Positions 8,461-17,569 of a stretch of DNA of 64,000 nt are shown here, piece by piece. Positions within the stretch are counted from its first letter, which is position 1. The number at the start of each line of letters is the position of its first letter. The stretch comes from PBB1 sp046154125 (lineage in GTDB: Bacteria > Pseudomonadota > Gammaproteobacteria > Burkholderiales > Burkholderiaceae_C). Position numbers and translations under genes: made by a program. Below the pieces are notes generated by a model that saw only the letters and a program-made list of their open reading frames with translations, was not told the origin of the DNA and did no database searches. The stretch covers positions 17,098 to 81,097 of the forward strand of contig JBJXEJ010000139.1 of assembly GCA_046154125.1 (NCBI GenBank), given 5' to 3'.

Positions 8461-8662
8461 GAGGGTCTCCTATGTTGGTATGGTCGATGGGGCGATTAGA
8501 GACGCCGCCGGTCGCGGACTCACCACCCGGTCAGGTAGTTTTGCGGGTCTCATCGGTCGATTTACCCGCATCCGCCTCGGGGAAGCCCGTAACCCGCCGC
8601 GCTGCGCCGCAGCAAACAATCATCTGCTTCATGCCGAATCCTGCACGACTGCGCAGCGCCTC

Positions 8663-11458
8663 ATGGCCACGTCATCCTTTCCCCGCTCTCCCCGGCCGAC
8701 GTTGTCTTCGCGCGCTGTCCTCCAGCGAGTGACGCCACGCACGCTGTCGATCGGCGACCGTGCGCTGCCCCCGGAAGTGAGGCCGCACAAGCTTTTCGCG
8801 CCACCGGTCTACCCCGGAGCCGTGCTGCGGCAAACCATCCTCGATCGCGTGATGCACGACGACAGCCTGCGCGTCACCCTGCTGCAGGGGCCGGCCGGAC
8901 ATGGCAAGTCGACCACGCTGCAACAGATCAAGTCGGCGCACGAAGCACGCGGCTGGCGCACGGCCTGGCTGACGCTGGACGAAGCCGACAACGACCCGAT
9001 GCGTTTTGAATCGCACATGGTCGCGATGACGGGCCGGCTCGCCGACGCTGCCGACTCGCCGGTCGAACCGCGCAACGGCGCGGGCGACGCACCCCGCGAC
9101 CTCGCCGACTGGATGCTGGACACGCTGTCGGGCCTGGACACCCACGCATCGATCTTCATCGACGAGTTCCAGGCGCTGCGCGGCGATGCGATCCTGCGCT
9201 TCTTCCGTTCGCTGCTGGCGCGTCTGCCGCCGCATGTGCATGTGTTCATCGGCTCGCGCTCGCTGCCGGAGATCGGGCTGGCCACGCTGCTGGTCAACCG
9301 CGTGGCGATCGTCGTGCGCGCCGACGATCTTCGCTTCACACCCGATGAAGTGGCACGGTTCTTTGCCAAGACGAACAACCTGCGCGTCAGCTCCGGCGAG
9401 GTCGATGCGATCTACCGCCGCACGGAGGGCTGGCCGGCAGGCGTCCAGTTGTTCCGGCTCGCCCTGTTGAGCCCCGAGGTGCGGCTTTCCCTGGGCGGCG
9501 ATGAGGACAGCGGTCCGCGCGAGCTGGCCGAATACCTCGCCGACAACGTGATGTCGCTGCAGACGCCGCACATCCAGGAGTTCCTGCTCAAGACATCGCT
9601 GCTGCAGCGACTCTCGGCGCCCTTGTGCGAGGCCGTCACCGGCTTCGGCGATGCTCAGGCGTTGCTGGTTCAGCTCGAGCGCTCGGGCCTGTTCGTTCGC
9701 GCGCTCGATTCGGACAACAGGTGGTTCAAGTACCACGGTCTCTTCTCGACCTACCTGGCCGACAACCTGCAGCGAAGTGCCCCCGAAGGCGTCCGGCTGG
9801 TGCATGAACGGGCCGCGCAGTGGTACCTCGCGAACGGCCTGCCCGAAGAGGCCGTGCATCACGCACTGTGCTGCGGCAACTTCGCACTCGCGGCATCGAC
9901 CCTGACCGGGTGGTCGGCACAGCGGGTCGCGGGAGCCGAGCTGATCACCGTCGAGCGCTGGCTGGATCGCCTGCCATTCCACGAGGTGGCGCAACGCCCA
10001 GCGCTGGTCATCCGCGCCGCGTATGCACTGATGTTCCTGCGCCGCCGGCCCAAGCTGCGGCCGCTGCTCGAGATGATGTCCGCACAAGCCGGCTGCGGCG
10101 ATATCGTTGCGACCACCAACCCCGACCTCTGCCGCGCCATGTCGTTCCTGCTGGTGGATGACGACATGCCCGCCGCTCTCGCCATCATCGAGCAGCCCGG
10201 CGTGGTGCAGCGCGAACTCGAGGGCTACCCCGCGTTCGAGCTGGGCGCCGCCTCGAACGTGCTGGCGATGGGCCAGATCAGCCGCGGCGACTTCGAGGGC
10301 GCGCGCCAGGCACTGGCGCTCGCTCGCGCGCACATCGGACGCGGTGGCGGCTCGTTCGTCGGTGGCTACACCGCAGCCATCACCGGCAGCAACCTGATTG
10401 CGCAGGGACGGCTGCATGAGGCGCTGGCCCATCTGCGCGAGGCACACGCGCAAGAGGCGCCGCTCGACACCTCTGTCGCCGGAGCCGCGCTGGCGGCCTG
10501 CCACATCTGGGCTCTGTACGAGGCCAACGACCTCGAGACACTGGAATCCCTGGCGCATCGCTTCCAGCGCGAAATTTCGGAATCGGTGACGCTGGATTTC
10601 ATCGCTGCGGCGCACCTCGCGATCTCGCGGATGCACGAGGCGCGCGGTCGATCGGAGGACGCGCTGGCGGTGCTGGACGAACTCGAACGCATCGGGCACG
10701 AAGCCCCGTGGCAGCGGTTGGTGGCGGTGAGCGAATGGGAGCGGGTGAGGCGTGCGCTCGCCGCAGCCGACTTCGAGCGGGCCGAAGCACTCGCCGCGCG
10801 GATCGCCCCCGACGCGATGTCGGACGACCTGCATTGGATCCACATGTCCGAGGACATGGAAGGCTCGGGATACGGCTTGATCCGCCTGGCCATCGCGCGC
10901 AACGACGCAGCCGATGCAGCCCGGCGCATCGCGCACGAGCGGTCCCGTCAGCGGGGACGCGTCTACCGCGACATCAAGCTGTGCGTGCTGGAGGCGCTGC
11001 TGCACCACAGCACCGGGGCGCGAAATTCGGCGCATCGCAGCCTGCGCCGTGCGCTGCAGCTGGGACGCAGGGGCACCTACGTGCGCTGCCTGCTCGACGA
11101 GGGCGACGGCGTCGTCGAACTGCTGCGGGAGGCTTACCAGAAGATGCTGCAGGCCAACGAACCAGGCACCGGCGCCGCCGACCCGGACCGAAGCTACATC
11201 GAGCTGTTGCTCGCAGCCTCAGGCTCGGACCTGGGGCGCCAGCACGTACGGGCGCCCCTGATGGAACGGCTGTCGGATCGCGAGCGGGACATGCTGTTGC
11301 TGCTGGTGAACGGCATCACCAACCGCGAAATCGCCGAGCAGCTGTTCGTTTCGGAGAACACGGTCAAGTTCCACCTGAAGAACATCTACTCCAAGCTCGG
11401 CGTCGGCAACCGGCTACAGGCGATCAACACCGCGCGGGCCTTGCGGTTGATCGCCTGA
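8663..11458 (+). CDS. MalT/LuxR-family ATP-dependent transcriptional regulator
   Basis: A 931-residue signal-transduction ATPase with a C-terminal LuxR helix-turn-helix. The Walker A motif GPAGHGKST is near residues 76-84, and the STAND-type NTPase carries IFIDEFQAL as the likely Walker B. A long helical repeat region follows, and the last about 65 residues form the HTH (LSDRERDMLLLLVNGITNRE, then VSENTVKFHLKNIYSKLGV). In the MalT family, ligand and ATP drive oligomerisation and promoter activation. The ATG at 8663 is chosen because the 5' extension would run into the divergent promoter region, although no strong ribosome site is seen. It probably activates the divergent monooxygenase gene and senses a related metabolite; that is inference. 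Confidence 0.9.
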   Translation: MATSSFPRSPRPTLSSRAVLQRVTPRTLSIGDRALPPEVRPHKLFAPPVYPGAVLRQTILDRVMHDDSLRVTLLQGPAGHGKSTTLQQIKSAHEARGWRTAWLTLDEADNDPMRFESHMVAMTGRLADAADSPVEPRNGAGDAPRDLADWMLDTLSGLDTHASIFIDEFQALRGDAILRFFRSLLARLPPHVHVFIGSRSLPEIGLATLLVNRVAIVVRADDLRFTPDEVARFFAKTNNLRVSSGEVDAIYRRTEGWPAGVQLFRLALLSPEVRLSLGGDEDSGPRELAEYLADNVMSLQTPHIQEFLLKTSLLQRLSAPLCEAVTGFGDAQALLVQLERSGLFVRALDSDNRWFKYHGLFSTYLADNLQRSAPEGVRLVHERAAQWYLANGLPEEAVHHALCCGNFALAASTLTGWSAQRVAGAELITVERWLDRLPFHEVAQRPALVIRAAYALMFLRRRPKLRPLLEMMSAQAGCGDIVATTNPDLCRAMSFLLVDDDMPAALAIIEQPGVVQRELEGYPAFELGAASNVLAMGQISRGDFEGARQALALARAHIGRGGGSFVGGYTAAITGSNLIAQGRLHEALAHLREAHAQEAPLDTSVAGAALAACHIWALYEANDLETLESLAHRFQREISESVTLDFIAAAHLAISRMHEARGRSEDALAVLDELERIGHEAPWQRLVAVSEWERVRRALAAADFERAEALAARIAPDAMSDDLHWIHMSEDMEGSGYGLIRLAIARNDAADAARRIAHERSRQRGRVYRDIKLCVLEALLHHSTGARNSAHRSLRRALQLGRRGTYVRCLLDEGDGVVELLREAYQKMLQANEPGTGAADPDRSYIELLLAASGSDLGRQHVRAPLMERLSDRERDMLLLLVNGITNREIAEQLFVSENTVKFHLKNIYSKLGVGNRLQAINTARALRLIA

Positions 11459-11500
11459 CTTGCAAACCGTCGCGGTGGTCGGCCGCACGCAACCGAACCC

Positions 11501-12997
11501 TCAGGCGCGCGGCTCGCCCTGCTCGTTGACGGTCACGGTCCTGCCGGGCGGCGTTGTCATCTGCACACGATGCTCCTGGCCGCGGAAGCGATACGAGACA
11601 TCCCAGTAATCAGGCCGGGCGGAGCCAAACGATCGCGGGCAACGCGGAACGTCCTGGCGGGTCACCACCTGTTGACTGCCGCGGTTGCGATTGTCGTCAC
11701 GGCCGTCCTGGCGGCCACTGCCGCCACCCACCTGGCTTCCCACTGCGGCGCCCGCCAGGACGCCGACGCCGGTCGCTATGTCCTTTCCGGTGCCGCTGCC
11801 GACCTGATGCCCGAGGATGCCGCCGATCACCGCCCCGATCAACGCACCCGGCACGTTGACGCCACGGCCATCGCGCTCGCGATCGGCCTGTGCGGGATCG
11901 ATCCAGCAACGCCGGCCGTCGTTGTCGACCACGGCGCGCACGGCAACGATTTCAGCCTCGTACAGGCGCTCGTCGTTGCGCCGCCCGTAGTCGCGCGAGA
12001 TCATCGGCAACGGCGCATAGCGGTCGTCCTCGATACGCGCATCGCGATCCACGACCCGGGCCGACGAGACACGGTCGTTCAAGCCCATCGCGGTCAGCGA
12101 CGGGTACTGTCCCGCTCGCAGGACGACACAGCGGCCCCGGAACCCGCCGTCCTCGCAGACTTCCCATCGATCCGACCGCCCCCCTCGAACAAGGATGGAC
12201 GATGCACGATCGTTGAAGCCGCCGTCCCGGAGGTCGTCGATGGTGCTCGATGCGGAAACGCTGCGCCCCTCGAAGGCCTCGTTCTCGTAGAGCACGATCT
12301 GGGCGGCATCGGCCATCGGGAACGCAGGCGCATAGCGGTCGTCTTCGACGCGCGCATTGCGGTCCAGACTGCGCACCGACGAGATGCGATCGTTCAAGCC
12401 CATTGCGGTCAGTGACGGGTACTCGCCCGGGCGCAGAACGACACAGCGGCCCCGGAACCCGCCGTCCTCGCAGACCTCCCATCGGTCCGACCGCGCCCCT
12501 CGAACCCGGATCGACGAAGCGCGATCGTTGAAACCGTTGTCCCGAAAGTCGTTCACGGTGGTCGACGTGGCCAAACTGCGGCCCTCGAAACCTTCGTGTT
12601 CGTAGAACACGATCTGCGCGGCGTCGACCGGCGGCAACGCAGGCGCGTAACGATCGTCTTCGACACGCGCGTTGCGATCCACGCCGCGCACCGACGAAAC
12701 GCGATCGTTCAAGCCCATCGCAGACAGCGATGGGTACTCGCCCGGGCGCAGGACGACGCACCGACCGCTGAAGACGCTGTCCTCGCAGACCTCCCACCGG
12801 TCCGACCGCTTGCCCCGCACGACGACAGACGAGGCGCGATCGTTGAAGCCGAACTGCGCAAAGTCGGGCACCGCGCGCTGCGTGCTGAACGAGCGCCCCT
12901 GGTAGTCGTCGTTCTCGTAGAACGTGACCTGCGCCAATGCATGCGCGGCGATGGCCCATCCGGTCAGGGTCAATGCAAACTTCAGAATGGTATTCAT
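11501..12997 (-). CDS. Secreted triple beta/gamma-crystallin protein with glycine zipper
   Basis: A 498-residue exported protein. The signal peptide is residues 1-23 (ending AHALAQ). Three tandem copies of about 105 residues follow (24-128, 129-233, 234 to about 332). Each is a beta/gamma-crystallin domain of two Greek keys, with FYE / GFNDRASS / RWEVCED / LNDR[VI]SS. All six keys keep the calcium clamp N-D-x-x-S-S, so up to six calcium ions may bind. Residues about 385-430 form a glycine zipper (GALIGAVIGGILGHQVGSGT, then GVLAGAAVGSQVG), common in outer-membrane lipoproteins. The end is a small domain with VSYRFRGQEHRVQMTTPPG, shared with other cell-envelope proteins. Cysteines pair within repeats (EVCED...GRCVV). 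The role is not known; calcium-dependent envelope or stress protection is inference. Confidence 0.9.
   Translation of the reverse strand: MNTILKFALTLTGWAIAAHALAQVTFYENDDYQGRSFSTQRAVPDFAQFGFNDRASSVVVRGKRSDRWEVCEDSVFSGRCVVLRPGEYPSLSAMGLNDRVSSVRGVDRNARVEDDRYAPALPPVDAAQIVFYEHEGFEGRSLATSTTVNDFRDNGFNDRASSIRVRGARSDRWEVCEDGGFRGRCVVLRPGEYPSLTAMGLNDRISSVRSLDRNARVEDDRYAPAFPMADAAQIVLYENEAFEGRSVSASSTIDDLRDGGFNDRASSILVRGGRSDRWEVCEDGGFRGRCVVLRAGQYPSLTAMGLNDRVSSARVVDRDARIEDDRYAPLPMISRDYGRRNDERLYEAEIVAVRAVVDNDGRRCWIDPAQADRERDGRGVNVPGALIGAVIGGILGHQVGSGTGKDIATGVGVLAGAAVGSQVGGGSGRQDGRDDNRNRGSQQVVTRQDVPRCPRSFGSARPDYWDVSYRFRGQEHRVQMTTPPGRTVTVNEQGEPRA
12002..12928 (-). repeat. Three tandem 315-bp coding repeats (crystallin domains)
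   Basis: Repeat units at 12928-12614, 12613-12299 and 12298 to about 12002 encode near-identical 105-residue units. Units 2 and 3 are the most alike, with long stretches identical at DNA level around RSDRWEVCEDGGFRGRCVVL, which points to recent internal duplication or gene conversion. Confidence 0.9.
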
Positions 12998-13250
12998 GGG
13001 TGAGGACTTCCAGAGGCTACGAACCCTGGTGTACCCGACTGGCCTCGGCGAGCACACAGGGAAAGTGGGGATGGAAGCAGGCCCGAGACGCGCCTGCCCC
13101 GCTGCGAGGGTCGTTCAGCGTGGCGACTCTTCAGGACCGCATCCGACCCTGCACTTTTCAGGTAAGCCAAACGCCCTGCCGTTGAGATTCGTCAAACGGC
13201 ACAGCGGCCGCATGCATGTACCCTGGAGAGAACTCCTCGAGGAACTTCGA

Positions 13251-13631
13251 ATGCGTATCCTGTTGAACGCCACGGTTGCACTGCTGTTCGTCAACCTGCC
13301 CGCCCATGCGAACCCGGCCGAGAACGACCGCGCCATGATCAAGCTGGCCACCGACAGCGGCTGCATGGCCTGTCACAACATCCTGCCCAGCGCCGAACGC
13401 GCGGACGGGCTGCCGCCCATTGCACCTGCGTGGCGTGACATCGCCATCAAGTACCGGGACGATCCCCTTGCATCGAACCGGCTCACGCGCACGGTGATGA
13501 CCGGCTCGAATCCGAGGGCCAGTCACTGGATCGGCAAGATCGGGGCTGTCGCCATGCCGCCAAACGCGGAGGCCATCAGCGAAGCCAAGGCGCGCACGCT
13601 CGTGAACTGGCTGCTGGTACTCGTGCCATAG
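13251..13631 (+). CDS. Small periplasmic class I cytochrome c
   Basis: A 126-residue exported cytochrome. The signal peptide is about residues 1-20 (ending LPAHA). The single haem site CMACH lies near residue 38, and the distal methionine is probably in VAMPPN near residue 103. It resembles cytochrome c-551/c5-type electron carriers. The ATG at 13251 follows GAGGAAC at a good distance. It stands alone between two minus-strand genes, so its redox partner is unknown. Confidence 0.92.
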   Translation: MRILLNATVALLFVNLPAHANPAENDRAMIKLATDSGCMACHNILPSAERADGLPPIAPAWRDIAIKYRDDPLASNRLTRTVMTGSNPRASHWIGKIGAVAMPPNAEAISEAKARTLVNWLLVLVP

Positions 13632-13664
13632 CCGGCCGGAGAGGAAGCCGAGCGACCGGACCGA

Positions 13665-13691
13665 TCGGATGGACCAGAACGGTCCACCCGA
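13665..13691. terminator. Hairpin between convergent cytochrome c and SYLF genes
   Basis: TCGG-A-TGGACC, loop AGAAC, GGTCCA-C-CCGA: an 11-position stem with one mismatch, located where two convergent genes end. No T tract is seen, so termination is likely but not proven. Confidence 0.45.
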
Positions 13692-13706
13692 CCCGGACCC
13701 TGAGGT

Positions 13707-14270
13707 TCAGCGCTTGATGCGGGAGATCTTCGTGCCTTCGATGCTCAGGCTGGCCATCAGGCCCTGCTGGTCGGAGATGAACGCATAGGCGTCGTCCTTC
13801 AACGTCGAGGTCGACAGGTTCTTGGCCACGCCTTCGTTGACGACGACCAGACTCGGGCCGACCCCGAATTCCCAACCCTTGGACTTTTCGAGGTACTTGA
13901 CGGCCTTGTCGCTCATCAGGAACACGGCATAGGCGTAGGACTCGGCACCGGCCTGCAGGCCCCAGGACGCCGACACGGAGTTGTAGTACTCGGTGACATG
14001 CGCGCCCTTCATCAGCACGCCCTCGCCGTAGCTCCCGCCGAAGACGAGTCCGGCCTTGAGAACCTTCGGAAACACCAGGATCGCCTTGGCTTTCTTGGAT
14101 ACGACCTCAGCCACAGGGCGCGACTTGTACAGGGTCTGCAACGCTTGCGCGGCGTCCTTGTCGAGGTCTTCGGCAGTCGCAGCCACTGCATGCACGCCAG
14201 CGGTGCCCAGGAGCAACCCGGAAGTGGCCAGGAAAGCGGTCTTGTGGAAATTTCGGCGGTCGACGGTCAT
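13707..14270 (-). CDS. Exported SYLF-domain (YSC84-like) lipid-binding protein
   Basis: A 187-residue protein of the SYLF/Ysc84 family, which binds phosphoinositide-like lipids in eukaryotes; the bacterial role is unclear. The N-terminus MTVDRRNFHKTAFLATSGLL resembles a twin-arginine signal (RRxFxK) with a hydrophobic stretch ending near GVHAVAA. The SYLF domain follows with KAKAILVFPKVLKAGLVFGG, YYNSVSASWGLQAGAESYAY and the C-terminal GLMASLSIEGTKI. GAGGACC precedes the ATG at 14270. It is transcribed away from lemA across a hairpin-rich gap. Confidence 0.88.
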   Translation of the reverse strand: MTVDRRNFHKTAFLATSGLLLGTAGVHAVAATAEDLDKDAAQALQTLYKSRPVAEVVSKKAKAILVFPKVLKAGLVFGGSYGEGVLMKGAHVTEYYNSVSASWGLQAGAESYAYAVFLMSDKAVKYLEKSKGWEFGVGPSLVVVNEGVAKNLSTSTLKDDAYAFISDQQGLMASLSIEGTKISRIKR

Positions 14271-14413
14271 GGTCTGGTCCTCGGAATGGGTTGGCACTGG
14301 CGGATTCGCCGTGCATGTGACTTTGTAAGGGCGGCTGCCTCCTGGCGTCTGTTCGCCAGCGCACGAAGTCCGGGATCAAGTGTGGCAGCCAACGGCCGAA
14401 AACCCCACTGAGG

Positions 14414-14512
14414 GACGGGCTTCCGGGGCCCGTCACCTCAGACGCTGCCGCCCTCGAAGGGTGTTCGAGGGCCCGCGACTCTGGCGGTGGCTCCTTCCGG
14501 AGATGCCACCAG
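14414..14512. repeat. Cluster of three strong hairpins between SYLF and lemA genes
   Basis: Hairpin 1 is GACGGGC/GCCCGTC (14414-14434). Hairpin 2 is a perfect 9-bp stem GCCCTCGAA/TTCGAGGGC with loop GGGTG (14450-14472). Hairpin 3 is an imperfect stem, CTGGCGGTGGC against GCCACCAG (14481-14512). They are consecutive, lie in a divergent intergenic space, and resemble a REP/BIME-like cluster more than terminators because no T tracts are present. Confidence 0.65.
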
Positions 14513-14562
14513 ATCCGGACTCTTGACCACCAGCACGCCATCACAGCGAAGGGAGACGGATC

Positions 14563-15129
14563 GTGGGAATGATTTTCTGGATAGCGCTGGCGGTCGCGGC
14601 GGTGTACGCCATCGTCCTCTTCAACAGCCTGGTGAGCGTGAAGAACGCGGTGTCGAAGGCCTGGTCCAACATCGATGTGCTGCTCAAGCAGCGCCACGAT
14701 GAACTGCCCAAGCTGGTGGACGCCTGCAGGCAGTACATGACTCACGAACAGGCCACGCTGGAGAAGCTGATCCAGGCGAGGTCGCGCGTGGCCGTCGCAC
14801 GAGAGTCCCACGACATCGGCGCCCTGGGAACGGCGGAGGCTGCGCTGCGTGGCGGACTGGGCCAGTTGTTCGCGCTGGCCGAGTCCTACCCCGAACTCAA
14901 GGCCAACGAGCAGTTCCTGCACCTTCAGTCGCGCATCAGCGGCCTGGAGAACGCCATCGCCGACAGACGCGAGTTCTACAACGAGAGCGTGAACATCAAC
15001 AACGTCGGCATCGAACAGTTCCCTGAACTGCTGATCGCGCGCCTGTTCAAGTTCAAGTCCTTCGAACTGCTTCAGTTCTCCAGCGAAGAGTTGAAGGACG
15101 TCGACATCGGCCAGCGTTTCGGGTCCTGA
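14563..15129 (+). CDS. lemA: LemA family membrane protein
   Basis: A 188-residue protein with one N-terminal membrane helix (residues about 3-23) and a long antiparallel helical bundle outside, as in the LemA fold. Family motifs are NAVSKAWSNIDVLLKQRHDELP and, near the end, EFYNESVNINNVGIEQFPELLIARLFKF. The GTG at 14563 is chosen over the ATG two codons later because GGGAGA sits eight bases upstream. The next gene, a GIDE-like protein, begins within six bases, so they are one transcript. LemA is often paired with GIDE/TPM-type membrane proteins; the biochemical role is unknown. Confidence 0.93.
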   Translation: MGMIFWIALAVAAVYAIVLFNSLVSVKNAVSKAWSNIDVLLKQRHDELPKLVDACRQYMTHEQATLEKLIQARSRVAVARESHDIGALGTAEAALRGGLGQLFALAESYPELKANEQFLHLQSRISGLENAIADRREFYNESVNINNVGIEQFPELLIARLFKFKSFELLQFSSEELKDVDIGQRFGS

Positions 15130-15134
15130 TCCGG

Positions 15135-16058
15135 ATGGGATTGCCGGTTGCTCCCGAACTGCCGAGCCTGACCGATCTGCGCGACCGATACCGCCAGCAG
15201 CTGACATCGGCCAGCTACCTCGGACTGTCAGCGTACGGTCTGCATCTGGGCGATGCCTCGGGATGGACGCTGTGCCTGGCACTCATTGCAGCCGTCGGAA
15301 GCCTGGCCTGCGCTTCGACCTATCGACGCGCCCGCGCGATCGCCGATATCGCCACCTCCCGGATCGGCTCTGCCGCACAGGGCTATGCGGAGGTGACGGG
15401 GCGAGCCAGGGCGGACCTCGACGAGTTGATCGTCAGCCCGTACAGCGGCATCTCATGCATCTGGTACCGCTACCGCGTCTACTCGAGGGAAAACACCCGC
15501 GGCGAATGGCGACAGATCGACTGCGGTTCGAGTTCAACCACGTTCGAGTTGTCCGACGGTACGGGTTCCTGCCGGGTCGACCCGGACCATGCGGAAGTGT
15601 TGTCACCCGAGCGGCGCGTGAGCTATCGCGATGGCGACAAGCTGGTCGAGGAAATGCTGTTTGCCGGCAGCCTGATCTACGTACTGGGCGAGTTCACCAC
15701 CGTGCATGGTGCACAGGCGGCGCTGAGCGTCAGCGAGGATGTCAATGCCCTGCTCACCCAATGGAAGCAAGACCCCGTTCAACTGAAGCGGCGATTCGAT
15801 CTGGACGGCAGCGGAGAAATCGATCTGCACGAATGGGAGCTGGCCCGGCGCCTGGCCACCAAGACCGTGGAGCAGCAGCACCGCGAACTGCGCAACCTGG
15901 GCGAGCTGAACATCGTGAGAGCACCAACCGACGGCCGCATGTTCATCATCTCCGCCCTGCCACCGCACCAGGTTCGCCGGCGCTATCTGTGGTGGAGCGC
16001 GTTTCACCTGGTCGTGGCGGTAGTGGGGGCGGCGGTGCTGATCAGAGTGGTGGGCTGA
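15135..16058 (+). CDS. GIDE-like membrane protein carrying an EF-hand
   Basis: A 307-residue protein that pairs with LemA. Hydrophobic segments lie at about residues 44-62 and 285-305, bracketing a cytoplasmic or periplasmic region. Residues about 85-190 resemble the GIDE domain of E3-ligase-like membrane proteins, with the VSPYSGISCIWYRYRVY and GEWRQI motifs. An intact EF-hand loop, DLDGSGEIDLHE (residues 222-233), has all ligands at positions 1, 3, 5, 7, 9 and 12 and should bind calcium. There is no RING finger, so no ubiquitin role is implied. The ATG lies five bases after the lemA stop, showing tight coupling. Confidence 0.8.
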   Translation: MGLPVAPELPSLTDLRDRYRQQLTSASYLGLSAYGLHLGDASGWTLCLALIAAVGSLACASTYRRARAIADIATSRIGSAAQGYAEVTGRARADLDELIVSPYSGISCIWYRYRVYSRENTRGEWRQIDCGSSSTTFELSDGTGSCRVDPDHAEVLSPERRVSYRDGDKLVEEMLFAGSLIYVLGEFTTVHGAQAALSVSEDVNALLTQWKQDPVQLKRRFDLDGSGEIDLHEWELARRLATKTVEQQHRELRNLGELNIVRAPTDGRMFIISALPPHQVRRRYLWWSAFHLVVAVVGAAVLIRVVG

Positions 16059-16408
16059 AAGCGCCGCAGCCTGGCCGCGGCGCCTACCGCGCGAGCTCGA
16101 ATGAACCTGTGGACGATGGGGCTGCCCGTCGACGTCCGATGTTGTGCGACGGGCGACAAATCGGCCGAGCGAGACCACCTGCTTGCGGTCATCAGCAGGC
16201 GCTCACGACAGGCAGCTTCATGGTCGACCGGCATGCCCGGAACAGCCAGGGCTGGGTCTGTCGGTCTGCACCACTTGCAGGTCGCCGGTCAGTTGATTTG
16301 ATTCCCGTGAGGTGCTCAGTTCATACGGCGCAACGCTTCATGTTGTCCGCGGGACGGTCTCGTGGACGAAGGGATGGCATCAAAATGCGCATGCCAACCG
16401 CCACTTGA
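16059..16408. other. Intergenic region with hairpin after the GIDE-like gene
   Basis: GCGCCGC / GCGGCGC (16061-16083, 9-base loop) directly follows the stop codon and may end the lemA operon, although no T tract is present. The rest, up to the sensor kinase start, shows no convincing gene on either strand; only short frames without codon bias or a ribosome site are present. Confidence 0.4.
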
Positions 16409-17557
16409 ATGACTCACATGACGGACGATCTCCATGAGGATGCCATCTACCACATGCGACTCCTCGTCGAGCGGGTGCCGTCGATGCTGGCGTATTGGGA
16501 TCAAGATCTGCTTTGCCGATTTGCGAACCGCGCGTACGAGACATGGTTCGGCGTGTCCCCTGATCGCCTGCTCGGGACGTCCATCCGGGACCTGCTCGGC
16601 CCTGAGCTGTTCGCGATGAACGAACCGCACATGCGCAAGGCTCTGGCCGGTGAGCGCCAGGTGTTCGAGCGCATCCTGCAAGGGCCGGGCGGAGTCCAAC
16701 GTCACAGTCTTGCCGAATACATCCCCGACCTGGTCGACGGCGTGGTACGCGGCTTTCTGGTTCAGGTCACCAACGTGACGGAACTGAAAGACACGCAGGC
16801 CGCTCTGCGCCGGGAACACCTGCTTCGAGTTCAGATTGAAGCGAATGCAGCGAAGCTCCGGGCCTTGCTGCAGGAACGAACTGAAATGCTCGACGTCCTG
16901 GCCCACGAAGTGCGACAACCGCTGAACAATGCCTCGGCCGCACTGCAAAGCGCTCGAGATTCACTTCGGGCCAAGGTCGAAGACTTGGCTTCGGAACAAG
17001 TCGTGCGGGCGCAAGAAGTTCTTGGTGAGGTGATGAGCAGCATCGACAACACACTGACAGTGGCGTCGTTGCTGGCAAGTCCTGACCCGATTCACCGCGA
17101 TGACACCGACATTGCCACCTTGATCGCCATTGTCATCGCGGACATGCCTGCTGCCGAGCGTGATCGCATACAGGTTCAATACGAGACCACCACGCGAACC
17201 GCACTCATGGACATGAGCCTGATGCGACTGGCATTGCGCAATGTCCTGTCCAATGCCCTGAAATTCAGTCCTCATGAATCTGCCGTGTGGGTGCGCATCG
17301 CAGATGCCGACGATCCACCAGTGCTGCTGATCGACGTGATCGACTCCGGGGCCGGGATCCCTTCGGACCTGCTGTCGCGGTTGTTCACGCGCGGCGCCCG
17401 CGGTGGCGAACGCGACACTGTCGATGGCCTTGGTCTGGGTCTCTACATCGTCGATCAGGTGATGTCGCTGCACGGCAGCACGACCGAGGTGCTTCGCACG
17501 GGTTCACAAGGTACGACTATCAGACTGGCCATCTCCCAGGCCGATCCTGCCCCGTAG
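16409..17557 (+). CDS. Cytoplasmic PAS-domain sensor histidine kinase
   Basis: A 382-residue soluble kinase without membrane helices. A PAS fold (residues about 15-130) begins VERVPSMLAYWDQDLLCRFANRAYETWFG and ends in the LKDTQAALRRE linker. The phospho-acceptor is His166 in VLAHEVRQPLNNA. The ATPase domain shows the N-box NVLSNALKFSP, D-box IDSGAGIP and GLGLGLYIVDQVM. It ends 12 bases from the end of a convergent response regulator gene, so the two are probably partners although not co-transcribed. The signal sensed by the PAS domain is unknown. Confidence 0.9.
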   Translation: MTHMTDDLHEDAIYHMRLLVERVPSMLAYWDQDLLCRFANRAYETWFGVSPDRLLGTSIRDLLGPELFAMNEPHMRKALAGERQVFERILQGPGGVQRHSLAEYIPDLVDGVVRGFLVQVTNVTELKDTQAALRREHLLRVQIEANAAKLRALLQERTEMLDVLAHEVRQPLNNASAALQSARDSLRAKVEDLASEQVVRAQEVLGEVMSSIDNTLTVASLLASPDPIHRDDTDIATLIAIVIADMPAAERDRIQVQYETTTRTALMDMSLMRLALRNVLSNALKFSPHESAVWVRIADADDPPVLLIDVIDSGAGIPSDLLSRLFTRGARGGERDTVDGLGLGLYIVDQVMSLHGSTTEVLRTGSQGTTIRLAISQADPAP

Positions 17558-17569
17558 CCTGCGAATCCG

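Noticed and set aside
8672..11035. A 787-codon frame opposite the MalT/LuxR gene
   Set aside because: Shadow of the true gene, whose ATPase and HTH motifs are clear.
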